DNA of 64,000 nt from CAISTG01 sp964455185 (GTDB lineage Bacteria; Patescibacteriota; Patescibacteriia; 2-01-FULL-39-33). Every line of letters begins with the position of its first letter. Positions within the stretch are counted from its first letter, which is position 1. The DNA is taken from positions 5,719-69,718 of the forward strand of contig CAYVUR010000001.1 of assembly GCA_964455185.1 (NCBI GenBank). The letters run 5' to 3'. The notes beneath the pieces are model-generated. The model did no database searches and was not told where the DNA came from. It worked only from the letters and a program-made list of their open reading frames with translations. The position numbers and the translations under genes were made by a program. Below, in pieces: positions 15,257-23,673 of this stretch.

Positions 15257-15645
15257 TGGAGATGAGGGGTAATGAGCCCCTGTCTAAGAATAAAGGGTTT
15301 TCTTGGGTTTACAAATTTAGTTGTTTTATATTTTAAGTAATCAATAAGTTAATAAAACAACAAAATACTTATTGACCCGTCTTTTAAGTTTAACCTTTCA
15401 GTTAAAGACAAACTGTAAGGCGATCCTGATGATATAACACTGCTGGCCATTTATCAGGAATCATGGGGCAATGGCTCTTGGATTAATTAAGCAAGAGCAG
15501 GGGCGAAGGTCATGCCGCTGAAAGCGGATTTAACCTTAGCCAAAAAATTGTTGGCATTTCTGCTTTTGACAGATTTTTAACGAGATTCTGTCAATCTCGA
15601 TTTGCCCAATGAAAAATTTATTCTTATCAAAACAAAAACATCCCC
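15257..15645 (-). ncRNA. ssrA: Transfer-messenger RNA (tmRNA)
   Basis: Rescues stalled ribosomes with SmpB. On the minus strand the 5' end GGGGAT pairs with the 3' ATCTCC. The T arm GACAGGGG...CCCC sits before it, followed by a discriminator A; the CCA is not fully encoded. The tag frame runs from 15555 to 15487. It begins GCC (Ala) as ANNFLAKV and ends APALA before TAA, 22 residues in all, which is long but has the hydrophobic Ala-Leu-Ala end typical of protease tags. GC hairpins fill the rest. smpB lies immediately upstream and infC immediately downstream. An inverted repeat (15636-15643 with 15693-15700) could pair the 5' end of the precursor with the leader. Confidence 0.9.
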
Positions 15646-15707
15646 TTCTTTTGTAAATAAGAAAAAAAAGATTAGATTAGCAGAGGAAAAGAGGATGTTT
15701 GGGAAAA

Positions 15708-16160
15708 TTATTTTTGTTTTAAAGTTCTCTTTATTTCCCTTTGAATCTCTCTTTTTTTAATGATTTCTCTTTTGTCTATTTTTGTTTTTCCTCTAACTAA
15801 AGCAATTTCTACTTTAACTAATCTCCTATTAGTATATAGGGAAATTGGTATAATTGTCAAGCCTTTTTGAGTTTTTTTACCAATTAAAGCATCTATTTCT
15901 TTATGATTTAATAGTAATTTGCGTTTTTTATATGGATTATAATTGTTTTGTTGTCCTTGAGCTGGTTTATAAGGAGCAATATAAGCATTAACTAACCAAA
16001 CTTCTTTATTAGAGTCTATTTGAATAAAACTGTTTTTAAGACTAGTTTGTCCTAATTTAATAGCTTTAGTTTCTGCTCCTGATAAAACAATTCCAGCTTG
16101 CCATTTTTCTAAAATCTCATTGTTAAATAATCCTTCTTTGTTAATAATGATTGTTTTCAT
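15708..16160 (-). CDS. smpB: tmRNA-binding protein SmpB
   Basis: 150 residues. The OB-fold shows LSGAETKAIKLGQTSLKNSF, VWLVNAYIAPYKPAQ (family: NAYI.PY) and LLLNHKEIDALIGKKTQKGL. The basic C-terminal tail (KIDKREIIKKREIQREI) reads the empty mRNA channel. It precedes the tmRNA gene by 62 bases on the same strand, so the two partners are probably made together. It is divergent from the permease gene at 16231. Confidence 0.96.
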   Translation of the reverse strand: MKTIIINKEGLFNNEILEKWQAGIVLSGAETKAIKLGQTSLKNSFIQIDSNKEVWLVNAYIAPYKPAQGQQNNYNPYKKRKLLLNHKEIDALIGKKTQKGLTIIPISLYTNRRLVKVEIALVRGKTKIDKREIIKKREIQREIKRTLKQK

Positions 16161-16230
16161 TTTTTTTGCTTCCTACTTTAATTATTTTTTAGTATAATAT
16201 AGATTATAAGATTAATAAAGCCGTAAAATT

Positions 16231-17280
16231 ATGGCTCCAACTAAATCAAGTAAAGTTATTGTAGATATTTCATCAATGACTTTTTTAAAAATATTATTAA
16301 TTTTTGCTGTAGCCGCTTTTCTTTTTTATGTTAAAGATATTGCTATAATGCTATTTGTTTCTTTAATTTTAGCAGCGGCTATTAATCCTTCAGTAGATTG
16401 GATGCAGAAAAATAAAGTTCCGCGTGTTTTAGGGATTGTTTTTATTTATGTTCTAATTTTATCTGCATTGTTTTTTTCTTTTTATTTAATTATTAATCCT
16501 TTAACTTTAGAAATAAAAAATCTTTCTAAAGATTTTCCAGTTTATTGGGATAAGATATCAACGGGTTGGCATGAATTTGATACTTTTTCTAAAAATCAAG
16601 GTTGGCAAAAAACAATTGAAGATTTTTTATTGTCTCTACAAGCTGGTTTAGCTTCTTTAGCTTCTAATTTTTTAGGTGGTATAGTTTCTTTTATTGGTAG
16701 TATTTTTTCTTTTTTTGTTATTTTGGTAATGACTTTTTATCTTTCACTTTATGATCAATTAATAAAAAAGAAAATTAGATCTTTTTTACCGCCTGATAAA
16801 CAACCTTATTTTTTAGCAGTAATTAATCGCATGCAAGAAAAGATTGGTTTTTGGTTGCGAGGTCAATTATTATTGTCATTAATTATTTTTATTTTTTGTT
16901 TAATAGGTTTATTAGTTTTAGGAATTAAATATGCTTGGGTATTAGCTTTATTTGCTGGCATTACAGAGTTTATTCCTTATCTTGGTCCATTTATTGGCGC
17001 AATACCAGCTATTTTTATAGCATTTACTCAAAATCCAAGTTTAGGTTTTTATGTTTTAGTTTTATATATAATTATTCAACAATCAGAAAATAATATTATT
17101 GTACCATTACTAATGAAAAAAGCGGTAGGATTAAATCCTGTTGTGGTAATAGTTGCGATGTTAGTTGGCGCAAAAATTGCTGGAATTGCCGGGGTTTTAT
17201 TAGCGGTGCCAGTAACCACAGCAATAGGAGTAATTATAGGAGATATTTTTAGTCAAAGCGTTGAAAAAGATATTGTTTAG
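16231..17280 (+). CDS. AI-2E family transporter/permease (PerM/YdiK-like)
   Basis: 349 residues with about seven to eight membrane spans. The family signatures are visible: FVSLILAAAINPSVDWMQ near the N-terminus, a soluble-looking middle (about 90-130), FFVILVMTFYLSLYDQ near 160-180, GITEFIPYLGPFIGAIPA near 245-262 and GLNPVVVIVAMLVGAKIAG near 300. Members are proposed exporters of varied small molecules or Na+/H+ antiporters, and the substrate here cannot be told. A TATAAT lies at 16193 but has no clear -35. It stands alone, divergent from smpB. Confidence 0.88.
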   Translation: MAPTKSSKVIVDISSMTFLKILLIFAVAAFLFYVKDIAIMLFVSLILAAAINPSVDWMQKNKVPRVLGIVFIYVLILSALFFSFYLIINPLTLEIKNLSKDFPVYWDKISTGWHEFDTFSKNQGWQKTIEDFLLSLQAGLASLASNFLGGIVSFIGSIFSFFVILVMTFYLSLYDQLIKKKIRSFLPPDKQPYFLAVINRMQEKIGFWLRGQLLLSLIIFIFCLIGLLVLGIKYAWVLALFAGITEFIPYLGPFIGAIPAIFIAFTQNPSLGFYVLVLYIIIQQSENNIIVPLLMKKAVGLNPVVVIVAMLVGAKIAGIAGVLLAVPVTTAIGVIIGDIFSQSVEKDIV

Positions 17281-17301
17281 TATAAAATATTATGTTATAA
17301 T
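17273..17301 (+). promoter_or_regulatory. Extended -10 promoter
   Basis: TTGTTT, 17 bases and TGTTATAAT, with the -35 inside the end of the preceding permease gene. It serves the ORF at 17356. Confidence 0.6.
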
Positions 17302-17355
17302 TTTATTATAATTAATAATAAAAAGGCAAAATGGCCAGAAAGGAGAGGAAATAAA

Positions 17356-17892
17356 ATGAAAATTCCTTATACTAAAAAAAATGCGGAAAATTTTTCCGAA
17401 AATGAAGAAAATAAAATAATAAATAATAATTGTTGCTCAGAATCAAATAATACTCGCAAATATTATTATATTTGGTTATTGTTGGTGGTAGTATTAGCAG
17501 TTGTTATCATGGCTTATTCAGCTTGGTCTTCAAAAATTGCTTATCCATCTAATAAGGATTGGCAAGCAGTATTTTTAGTTAATGGACAAGTTTATTTTGG
17601 TAAAGTTACTAAAGTGAGCAGTAAAACATTAACTCTCAAAGATATTTATTATTTACAATTTGTTACTAAACCGCTTCAAACTAGTCAAAGTGGAACCAAT
17701 ACTTCTGGAGAGCAACAAACTCAGCAAGAATTAACTTTAATTAAATTAGGTAATGAATTACATGGCCCAACTGATTCGATGATTATTAATCGTGATCAGA
17801 TACTTTTAACTGAAAAATTAGGTAAGAATTCTAAAGTTATTGAAGCTATTAATAAATATCTTAGTGAAAAAGAAGCTTCAAAAAATAAATAA
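17356..17892 (+). CDS. Uncharacterised single-span membrane protein
   Basis: 178 residues: a polar N-terminus, one hydrophobic span at about 37-56 (YIWLLLVVVLAVVIMAYSAW), then an outer domain. That domain carries WQAVFLVNGQVYFGKVTKVS, a short beta-type motif I associate with an uncharacterised protein common in Patescibacteria, and ends in a charged helix. No catalytic residues can be recognised. It has one of the few good ribosome binding sites in the window (AGGAGAGG, 17341-17348). It is transcribed from its own promoter and ended by a strong terminator. Function unknown. Confidence 0.75.
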   Translation: MKIPYTKKNAENFSENEENKIINNNCCSESNNTRKYYYIWLLLVVVLAVVIMAYSAWSSKIAYPSNKDWQAVFLVNGQVYFGKVTKVSSKTLTLKDIYYLQFVTKPLQTSQSGTNTSGEQQTQQELTLIKLGNELHGPTDSMIINRDQILLTEKLGKNSKVIEAINKYLSEKEASKNK

Positions 17893-17909
17893 TTATAATA
17901 AATAGGTAG

Positions 17910-17944
17910 AACGGGAACTTCAATAGTTGTTCCCGTTTTTTTGT
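17910..17944 (+). terminator. Rho-independent terminator
   Basis: AACGGGAAC / GTTCCCGTT stem with a loop near CAATAGTT, followed by seven or more T. Confidence 0.92.
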
Positions 17945-17950
17945 TTTTTA

Positions 17951-17959
17951 TGTTATACT
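17951..17959 (+). promoter_or_regulatory. Extended -10 element giving a nearly leaderless mRNA
   Basis: TGTTATACT ends nine bases before the ATG at 17969. No good -35 is present. Transcription would start within about three bases of the start codon. Confidence 0.5.
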
Positions 17960-17968
17960 AAATTTAGT

Positions 17969-18577
17969 ATGGAAGGATTAGATAAAAAAGAAAGATCAAA
18001 ATTAATATTAAATGATTTAGTTGATGATGAATTATTATCTTTAGATGAGGCCGCTAAGTTACTTAAAGTTAGCGAATCTTATCTTTTAAGTTTAGTTAGA
18101 CGTGGCAAAATTAAAGCTTTTAAATTTGATGAATATTGGTTTATTAAACTTGATTGGATAAAACAATTTCGTCAACAGATACAAGATCATATTTCAGAAA
18201 TTATTACAGCAGAAAATTTTGATAATAATTATAGATGGATTAAGCCAATAAAAAAGAAAGAAAATATTAATAATAGTTTTTTTATTTTTAGTTTTAGATT
18301 ATTAAGTTTTTCTTTTTTGTTTGCTATTATGGTTTTAGCTTCAGCTTGGATGATGCCTTTTGCTAATAATTTAGCAATCAGTGATACTTATTTTTTATCA
18401 GCAGTTTTAACTGTTTCTAATATTTATACTAAACCAGTTAATTCACTTTCTAAATTGATAATTACCCAATCTAAAATTAATGACGAAGTATTAACTCTTT
18501 GGGTGCGTAGTATTTTAATTAATAATCAAGATAATATTGGACAAGTAGCTGGAACTAGTGAAGGTTTTAATGAATAA
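17969..18577 (+). CDS. HTH (excisionase-like) protein with membrane anchor
   Basis: 202 residues from the ATG at 17969. The frame extends to a TTG at 17927, but that lies inside the previous terminator, so the ATG is preferred. Residues 24-68 form an excisionase/HTH_17-type domain (LSLDEAAKLLKVSESYLLSL, then RRGKIKAFKFDEYWFI). A hydrophobic span follows at about 112-134 (RLLSFSFLFAIMVLASAWM), and the C-terminal part is probably outside. It has the same layout as the protein at 6865-7326, so two membrane-tethered DNA-binding-like proteins occur in this window. The role is unknown. Confidence 0.7.
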   Translation: MEGLDKKERSKLILNDLVDDELLSLDEAAKLLKVSESYLLSLVRRGKIKAFKFDEYWFIKLDWIKQFRQQIQDHISEIITAENFDNNYRWIKPIKKKENINNSFFIFSFRLLSFSFLFAIMVLASAWMMPFANNLAISDTYFLSAVLTVSNIYTKPVNSLSKLIITQSKINDEVLTLWVRSILINNQDNIGQVAGTSEGFNE

Positions 18578-18602
18578 TTTTAATATAATAATTATTTTAT
18601 TT

Positions 18603-18628
18603 AATCCGCTTAAGTAAAAGCGGATTTT
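18603..18628 (+). terminator. Probable terminator hairpin
   Basis: AATCCGCTT / AAGCGGATT with a six-base loop and TTTTGACTTTTAT after it. The tail doubles as the -35 of the glyS promoter. Confidence 0.7.
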
Positions 18629-18656
18629 GACTTTTATAGGTATTTTGAGTTAAAAT
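18627..18656 (+). promoter_or_regulatory. glyS promoter
   Basis: TTGACT, 18 bases, TAAAAT; a start near 18663 leaves a short leader of about 16 bases. Confidence 0.55.
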
Positions 18657-18678
18657 TTAAGAAAATTATAATAAGTTT

Positions 18679-20064
18679 ATGACTAAAAAAATAGTTGAAA
18701 AAAATGATAAAATGGAAAAAATCGTAGCTTTATGTAAACGTAGAGGTTTTATTTTTCCAGCTTGTGAAATTTATGGAGGCTTTGCTAATGCTTATTCTTA
18801 TGGACCTTATGGTGTCGAATTAAAAAATAATATTAAACGACTTTGGTGGAAAAAATTTATTGATGAACGAGATGATATGGTTGGTTTAGATGGACCTATT
18901 TTATTACATCCTAAATTATGGGAAGCTTCAGGACATTTAGACGGCTTTAATGATGCTATGATTGATTGTAAAAATTGTAAAATGCGTTATCGTGCTGATA
19001 ACTTAATTAATGAAGTTTTAGGTATTGATTTGGAAGGTAAATTAGATGAAATGACTAAAATAATTAGAGAAAAAATTAAATGTCCTAATTGTGGTAAACA
19101 GAATTGGACTGAAGCTAGATTTTTTAACATGATGTTTAAAACAGAAATGAATGGCATTGATGAACCAGTCTATTTAAGACCAGAAACAGCAGGAGCAATT
19201 TTTGTTGATTTTAAGAATGTAGTTGATTCTTGTCGTGTTAAGATACCGTTTGGTATTGGTCAAATTGGTAAAGCTTTTCGCAATGAAATAGTAGCACGTA
19301 ATTTTATTTTTCGTGTACGTGAGTTTGAACAAATGGAAATCGAGTATTTTATTTCTCCTGATGCTGATTGGCAAACTATGTTTAATAATTGGTTAGATCT
19401 ACAAGAAGAATTTGCTTATGAACTAGGAGCTAAATCAGAAGATTTGAGACGTTATGAACATCCTAAAGAAAAATTATCTCATTATTCTAGAAAAACTGTA
19501 GATATTGAATATAATTTTCCTTTTGGATTTTCTGAATTATTTGGCTTAGCACATCGTGGTGATTTTGATTTATCACAGCACCAAAAATTTTCTGGCACTA
19601 ATTTAGAATATTTAGATCAAGCATCTGGTAAAAAATATTTACCTCATGTTTTAGAACCAACTTTTGGTGTTGATCGTTGTGTTTTAATGGTTTTATCAGC
19701 TGCTTATAATGAAGAAGAAATTAGTGAAAATGATATTAGAACAGTTTTAAAAATTCCTCCAATAATTGCGCCGATTAAAGCGGCTGTTTTTCCATTACTT
19801 AAAAATAAGCCGGAATTAGTAAATAAAGCAAGAAAGATTTTTAATGATTTGCGTTCTGAAATTAAATGTGAATTTGATGATAATGGAAATATTGGTAAAC
19901 GTTATCGTCGTCAAGACGAAATTGGTACGCCTTATTGTGTAACAGTTGATTTTGATACTTTAGAAAAAGAAGAAGTAACTGTTCGTGATAGAGACACTAT
20001 GCAACAAGAAAGAGTAAAAGTTCAAGAACTTAAAACTTGGTTAATAAATAAAATTAATGGTTAA
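18679..20064 (+). CDS. glyS: Glycyl-tRNA synthetase (single-chain alpha2 type)
   Basis: Charges tRNA-Gly. 461 residues, a class II synthetase of the eukaryote/archaeal/Gram-positive dimeric type, not the alpha-beta type. Motif 2 appears as AFRNEIVARNFIFRVREFEQ near residue 200, and motif 3 as EPTFGVDRC near 328. A CxxC...CxxC zinc site is visible (CKNCK near 97 and CPNCGK near 137). The C-terminal anticodon-binding domain ends at DRDTMQQERVKV. Its own promoter and terminator frame it, so it is probably a single-gene transcript. Confidence 0.96.
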   Translation: MTKKIVEKNDKMEKIVALCKRRGFIFPACEIYGGFANAYSYGPYGVELKNNIKRLWWKKFIDERDDMVGLDGPILLHPKLWEASGHLDGFNDAMIDCKNCKMRYRADNLINEVLGIDLEGKLDEMTKIIREKIKCPNCGKQNWTEARFFNMMFKTEMNGIDEPVYLRPETAGAIFVDFKNVVDSCRVKIPFGIGQIGKAFRNEIVARNFIFRVREFEQMEIEYFISPDADWQTMFNNWLDLQEEFAYELGAKSEDLRRYEHPKEKLSHYSRKTVDIEYNFPFGFSELFGLAHRGDFDLSQHQKFSGTNLEYLDQASGKKYLPHVLEPTFGVDRCVLMVLSAAYNEEEISENDIRTVLKIPPIIAPIKAAVFPLLKNKPELVNKARKIFNDLRSEIKCEFDDNGNIGKRYRRQDEIGTPYCVTVDFDTLEKEEVTVRDRDTMQQERVKVQELKTWLINKING

Positions 20065-20077
20065 TTTAAATATTTTT

Positions 20078-20113
20078 TAAAAAAGCCACTATAAAATTGG
20101 TGGCTTTTTTTAT
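20078..20113 (+). terminator. glyS terminator
   Basis: AAAAAGCCAC / GTGGCTTTTT stem with a T run. Confidence 0.93.
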
Positions 20114-20153
20114 TCTTTTTTGTTAAGATTATCACATAAAATAAATTAGTTTT

Positions 20154-21407
20154 ATGTATAAAAAACAAACTCTTCAAAATGGTATTCGTTTAATTACAGC
20201 GCCGTTAAAAGAAACACAAACTGCTAGCTTATTAGTTTTAGTTAAAGTTGGTAGTCGCCAAGAAACTAAATCTATTTATGGTATTTCTCATTTTATTGAA
20301 CACATGATGTTTAAAGGAACTTTAAAACGACCAACTACTTTAGATTTATCAAAAGAACTTGATGGTATTGGGGCTGAATACAATGCTTATACTGGTAAAG
20401 ATGTTACTGGTTATTATATTAAATCAGATGCCAGACATCTATCGCTAGCAATTGATATACTTTCTGATATGTTGCTTAATTCTAAATTAGAAGTTAAAGA
20501 ATTAGAAAAAGAAAAAGGAGTTATTATAGAAGAAATTAATATGTATGAAGATAATCCAATGATGTTTGTTGAAGAAATTTTAGAAGAAACTATTTTTTCT
20601 GGTTCACAATTAGGACATCAAGTTATTGGCACTCGAGAAATTATTAATTCTTTAGATCGTGTTTCATTAGTTAATTATAGAGATACTTTTTATAATGGGT
20701 TAAATATAGTAATTGCTTTAGCTGGTAAATTTTCTGATAAACATATCAAAGAAATTAAATCTAAATTTCTTATTAAAAGAGGTAAAAAATCAAAAATTAA
20801 AGACACTATTTTAATTCAAAAACATCCTAAAGTTAATATTAAATATAAAGATACTGAGCAGGTTCATTTAGCTTTAGGTTTCCCATCTTTTTCTCAACAT
20901 GATAAGCGCAATTATGCTTTACAATTAATGTCAGTAATCTTGGGTGGTAATATGAGTTCACGTTTATTTATTAATATTAGAGAAAGAAATGGTTTATGTT
21001 ATTTTATTCGTTCGTGGAATAATTTATATGAAGATATAGGAGCAACTATTATTCAAGCTGGTTTAGATAAAAGTCGTATTGATTTTGCTATTAAAGCTAT
21101 TAGAAGTGAGTTAGAAAAAATTTCTTTTGGCGTTTCTGATGAAGAGTTACGACGCGCTAAAGAATTTATCGCTGGTAAATTAGCTCTAGATTTAGAGGAT
21201 TCTATGTCAATTGCTCAATATTATGGTAATTTAGAATTAATTAATAAACCTTTAATTTCTCCTAAAGAAAAATTAAAAAAGATTATGGCCGTTAAAGCTT
21301 CAGAAGTAAAAAGTGTCGCTCAGAAAATTTTTGATTTTAATAAAGCTAATTTAGCAATTATTGGTCCTTTTAAAGATGAAATTAGATTTCTTAAATTATT
21401 AAAATAG
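20154..21407 (+). CDS. M16 family zinc peptidase (processing-peptidase-like)
   Basis: 417 residues in two halves. The inverted zinc motif HFIEH lies near residue 45 (GISHFIEHMMFKGT), with the distal glutamate in the EKEKGVIIEEINMYEDNP helix near 120-135. It is therefore the catalytic member of its type (MPP-beta/YmxG-like). The C-terminal half has RNGLCYFIRSWN, typical of the family. A cytoplasmic location is expected, as there is no signal peptide. The target is unknown; related bacterial enzymes trim peptides. It is followed after 30 bases by a glycosyltransferase. Confidence 0.93.
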   Translation: MYKKQTLQNGIRLITAPLKETQTASLLVLVKVGSRQETKSIYGISHFIEHMMFKGTLKRPTTLDLSKELDGIGAEYNAYTGKDVTGYYIKSDARHLSLAIDILSDMLLNSKLEVKELEKEKGVIIEEINMYEDNPMMFVEEILEETIFSGSQLGHQVIGTREIINSLDRVSLVNYRDTFYNGLNIVIALAGKFSDKHIKEIKSKFLIKRGKKSKIKDTILIQKHPKVNIKYKDTEQVHLALGFPSFSQHDKRNYALQLMSVILGGNMSSRLFINIRERNGLCYFIRSWNNLYEDIGATIIQAGLDKSRIDFAIKAIRSELEKISFGVSDEELRRAKEFIAGKLALDLEDSMSIAQYYGNLELINKPLISPKEKLKKIMAVKASEVKSVAQKIFDFNKANLAIIGPFKDEIRFLKLLK

Positions 21408-21437
21408 ATTTATTATAATTTTTTATAAAACAATAAT

Positions 21438-22628
21438 ATGCGGATAGGCATTGATTGTCGTACTATTCTTAATCCAAATGGTGGCGAATTAGCTGGAGTT
21501 GGCCATTATACTTATTATTTAGTTAAAAATTTATTATCTATTGATAAACAAAATGATTATGTTCTTTTTTTTGATAATAATTTTTTAGATTTTGAGCAAT
21601 TTAAAGCTTATAATGTTAAAATCGTCAAATTTCCTTTTTATCAATATAAAAAATATTTACCAATTGCTTATTCGCAAATGTTAATTAGTGCTTTTTTTGC
21701 TAGAGAAAGATTAGATTTATTACATGCTCCTGCTAATGTTATACCTATTTTTTATCGTCGGCCAGCTGTTGTAACTATTCATGATTTAGCTATTTATAAA
21801 TTTCCAGATTTTTTTCCTACTAACAAAATACTTAAACAATCTTTTGCTACTAAAGTTTTGGTTCCTAATAGTATTAATCTAGCTAAAAAAATAATTGCTG
21901 TCTCACAGAATACTAAAAATGATATCATTGATATTTTTGGTACTTCAGAAAATAAAATTGAAGTAATTTATGAAGGAGTAATTAGTCATGGCAAAAATTG
22001 TCCTCATCAAGTATCTTTTACTTCAGTTAAAGAAAAATATAATATTGGTGAAAAATATTTATTATTTTTAGGTTCAATTGAGCCTCGCAAAAATATTATT
22101 AATTTAATTAAAGCTTTTAAAAATTATAAATTATTAGAAAAAGAAAAAGCAAATGAATTACAATTAATTTTGGTTGGCAGTAAAGGTTGGAAAAATAAAG
22201 AAATTTTTGAAACCATTAAAGAGGCTAATCAGAATTTATCCGCTAAAGACAATTATCAACCAATTCGATATTTAGGTTATGTTTCTTTGCCTGAGAAACT
22301 TTCATTAATTGCAAATGCTATAGCTTTTGTTTTTCCTTCCTTTTATGAGGGGTTTGGTTTACCAGTATTGGAAGCGATGAGTATGTCAATACCGGTAATT
22401 ACTTCAAAAATTTCTTCTATTCCAGAAATAACTGGGCAAGATGGGGCCCTTCTTATTAATCCTTATAAAGAATCAGAGATTCAAGATGCTATTAGTCAAA
22501 TAATTTCTGATGAAGGATTAAGAGAACAATTAGCAATTAAAGGGCATAATCGAGCTCAAGAATTTACTTGGCAGAAGTGTGCTGAAAAAACTTTAGAAAT
22601 TTATTACCAGATTATAAAGAATAAATAA
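21438..22628 (+). CDS. Glycosyltransferase, family 4 type (GT-B fold)
   Basis: 396 residues. The N-terminal half begins MRIGIDCRTILNPNGGELAG and carries HAPANVIPI and TIHDLAIY. The donor-binding half has YLLFLGSIEPRKNIINLIKA near residue 205 and the EX7E-type motif FPSFYEGFGLPVLEAMS near 297-313. It transfers an activated sugar to a cell-surface glycan; donor and acceptor cannot be told. It is the last gene before a terminator and convergent with a minus-strand membrane protein. Confidence 0.93.
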   Translation: MRIGIDCRTILNPNGGELAGVGHYTYYLVKNLLSIDKQNDYVLFFDNNFLDFEQFKAYNVKIVKFPFYQYKKYLPIAYSQMLISAFFARERLDLLHAPANVIPIFYRRPAVVTIHDLAIYKFPDFFPTNKILKQSFATKVLVPNSINLAKKIIAVSQNTKNDIIDIFGTSENKIEVIYEGVISHGKNCPHQVSFTSVKEKYNIGEKYLLFLGSIEPRKNIINLIKAFKNYKLLEKEKANELQLILVGSKGWKNKEIFETIKEANQNLSAKDNYQPIRYLGYVSLPEKLSLIANAIAFVFPSFYEGFGLPVLEAMSMSIPVITSKISSIPEITGQDGALLINPYKESEIQDAISQIISDEGLREQLAIKGHNRAQEFTWQKCAEKTLEIYYQIIKNK

Positions 22629-22654
22629 GCCGCATTAAGCGGCTTATTTATTTG
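22624..22654. terminator. Terminator after the glycosyltransferase
   Basis: AATAAGCCGC / GCGGCTTATT with loop ATTAA and T-rich tail; it overlaps the stop codon and serves convergent genes. Confidence 0.85.
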
Positions 22655-22671
22655 ATTTATTTTTATCAGTT

Positions 22672-23181
22672 TTATTTAATAAAGTTTATTTCTGCTAAAG
22701 TCATAAATAAAAAAGCAAAAAGTAATATTTGCATAACAATTCCTAATTTCAAAGGAATATCATTTTTCATTTTACCTATTAAAATGTGATGATTCCATTT
22801 ATGAAAATCAAAAAACCATTTTATTTTTTTAGATTTAGTTAATACATAACTAGCTACCAAAAGATCAGGAATAATTCCTCCAACAATTCCCCAAATAACC
22901 CCGTCATCTTTAGCAAAATAAAAGTTTTTAAACATAAATAAAAGAAAAAAAACTAATATAATATAATCAAGTAATCCATAAGCGGCTAAAGATTTAATTT
23001 TTTCTTCTTCGCTTAATTTTTTATTTAGTAAACCAAAAAAACGTTTTCCCAATTCTTTATCTCCATGAGGTATAATGTCCATGATAAAATGGAGTATAAA
23101 ATTGATTAAAAATGATAAAATTGGATTAGTAATTTGTGTGCCAACCAATGCTCCTGTGGCGGCATGAATAGTAATAAACAT
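22672..23181 (-). CDS. YdjM-like membrane metal-hydrolase-family protein
   Basis: 169 residues, four or so membrane spans. The N-terminus has H6 in MFITIHAATGALVG, then NFILHFIMDIIPHGD, and later DFHKWNHHILIG. This scattered pattern of His and Asp at membrane edges resembles the YdjM/YfhO-type family of putative membrane-bound metal-dependent hydrolases. The activity is not established for the family. It lies alone on the minus strand downstream of the tRNA group. Confidence 0.6.
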   Translation of the reverse strand: MFITIHAATGALVGTQITNPILSFLINFILHFIMDIIPHGDKELGKRFFGLLNKKLSEEEKIKSLAAYGLLDYIILVFFLLFMFKNFYFAKDDGVIWGIVGGIIPDLLVASYVLTKSKKIKWFFDFHKWNHHILIGKMKNDIPLKLGIVMQILLFAFLFMTLAEINFIK

Positions 23182-23279
23182 AGTATATTTATATTATAAC
23201 AAAAAAAAGCAAAAATATTAATATTTTAATGTTTTTATTAAAAAAATAAAAAAATTCGAAAAGTGAGTTTTTATAAGAG

Positions 23280-23351
<72 letters not shown>

Positions 23352-23363
23352 ATGAAATATTTG

Positions 23364-23437
23364 TTGCGGGGGCGGGATTTGAACCCGCGACCTCTTGGTT
23401 ATGAGCCAAGCGAGCTGCCAGACTGCTCTACCCCGCG
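23364..23437 (-). tRNA. Initiator tRNA-fMet (CAT)
   Basis: Acceptor begins CGCGGGG and ends CCCCGCA, leaving the C1-A72 mismatch that marks bacterial initiators. The anticodon stem is GC-rich beneath loop CTCATAA (only part GGG-type). T arm GCGGG-TTCAAAT-CCCGC. CCA is not encoded. Confidence 0.95.
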
Positions 23438-23451
23438 ATAATATCTGGAAA

Positions 23452-23533
23452 TGCCCGAGGAGAGATTTGAACTCTCACATATTTCTATACACGATTTTGA
23501 GTCGTGCGCGTCTACCAATTCCGCCACTCGGGC
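23452..23533 (-). tRNA. tRNA-Leu (CAA)
   Basis: Class II tRNA with acceptor GCCCGAG/CTCGGGC, anticodon stem CACGA/TCGTG around loop CTCAAAA (anticodon CAA), a short variable arm and T arm GAGAG-TTCAAAT-CTCTC. It reads UUG. It is the first of the three-tRNA transcript. Confidence 0.95.
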
Positions 23534-23554
23534 AAAGCAAATTGGTGTTTTTAT

Positions 23555-23582
23555 TTTATATTAAAATTTAGTCTTTTGTCAA
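23555..23582 (-). promoter_or_regulatory. Promoter of the tRNA-Leu/fMet/Met group
   Basis: On the minus strand: TTGACA, 16 bases, TATAAA, about 20 bases before tRNA-Leu. Confidence 0.6.
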
Positions 23583-23635
23583 CTTTGATTAATTTTATAA
23601 TTGTTTAATTTATATAAATTTATATTTAGTTATTT

Positions 23636-23664
23636 TTGTCAAAAGCAGATTATCATGTTATAAT
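23636..23664 (+). promoter_or_regulatory. parA promoter producing a leaderless mRNA
   Basis: TTGTCA, exactly 17 bases, TATAAT with TGT before it (extended -10). The -10 ends nine bases before the parA ATG (23674), so transcription should start at or within a few bases of the start codon. There is no room for a Shine-Dalgarno site. Confidence 0.75.
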
Positions 23665-23673
23665 AATTACGTT

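Noticed and set aside
15257..15645. RNase P RNA in the smpB-infC gap
   Set aside because: The 5'/3' tRNA-like ends, the tag frame ending APALA and the neighbour smpB identify tmRNA instead.
17927..17968. Upstream TTG start of the HTH-membrane gene at 17969
   Set aside because: It lies inside the preceding terminator, before the -10 element.
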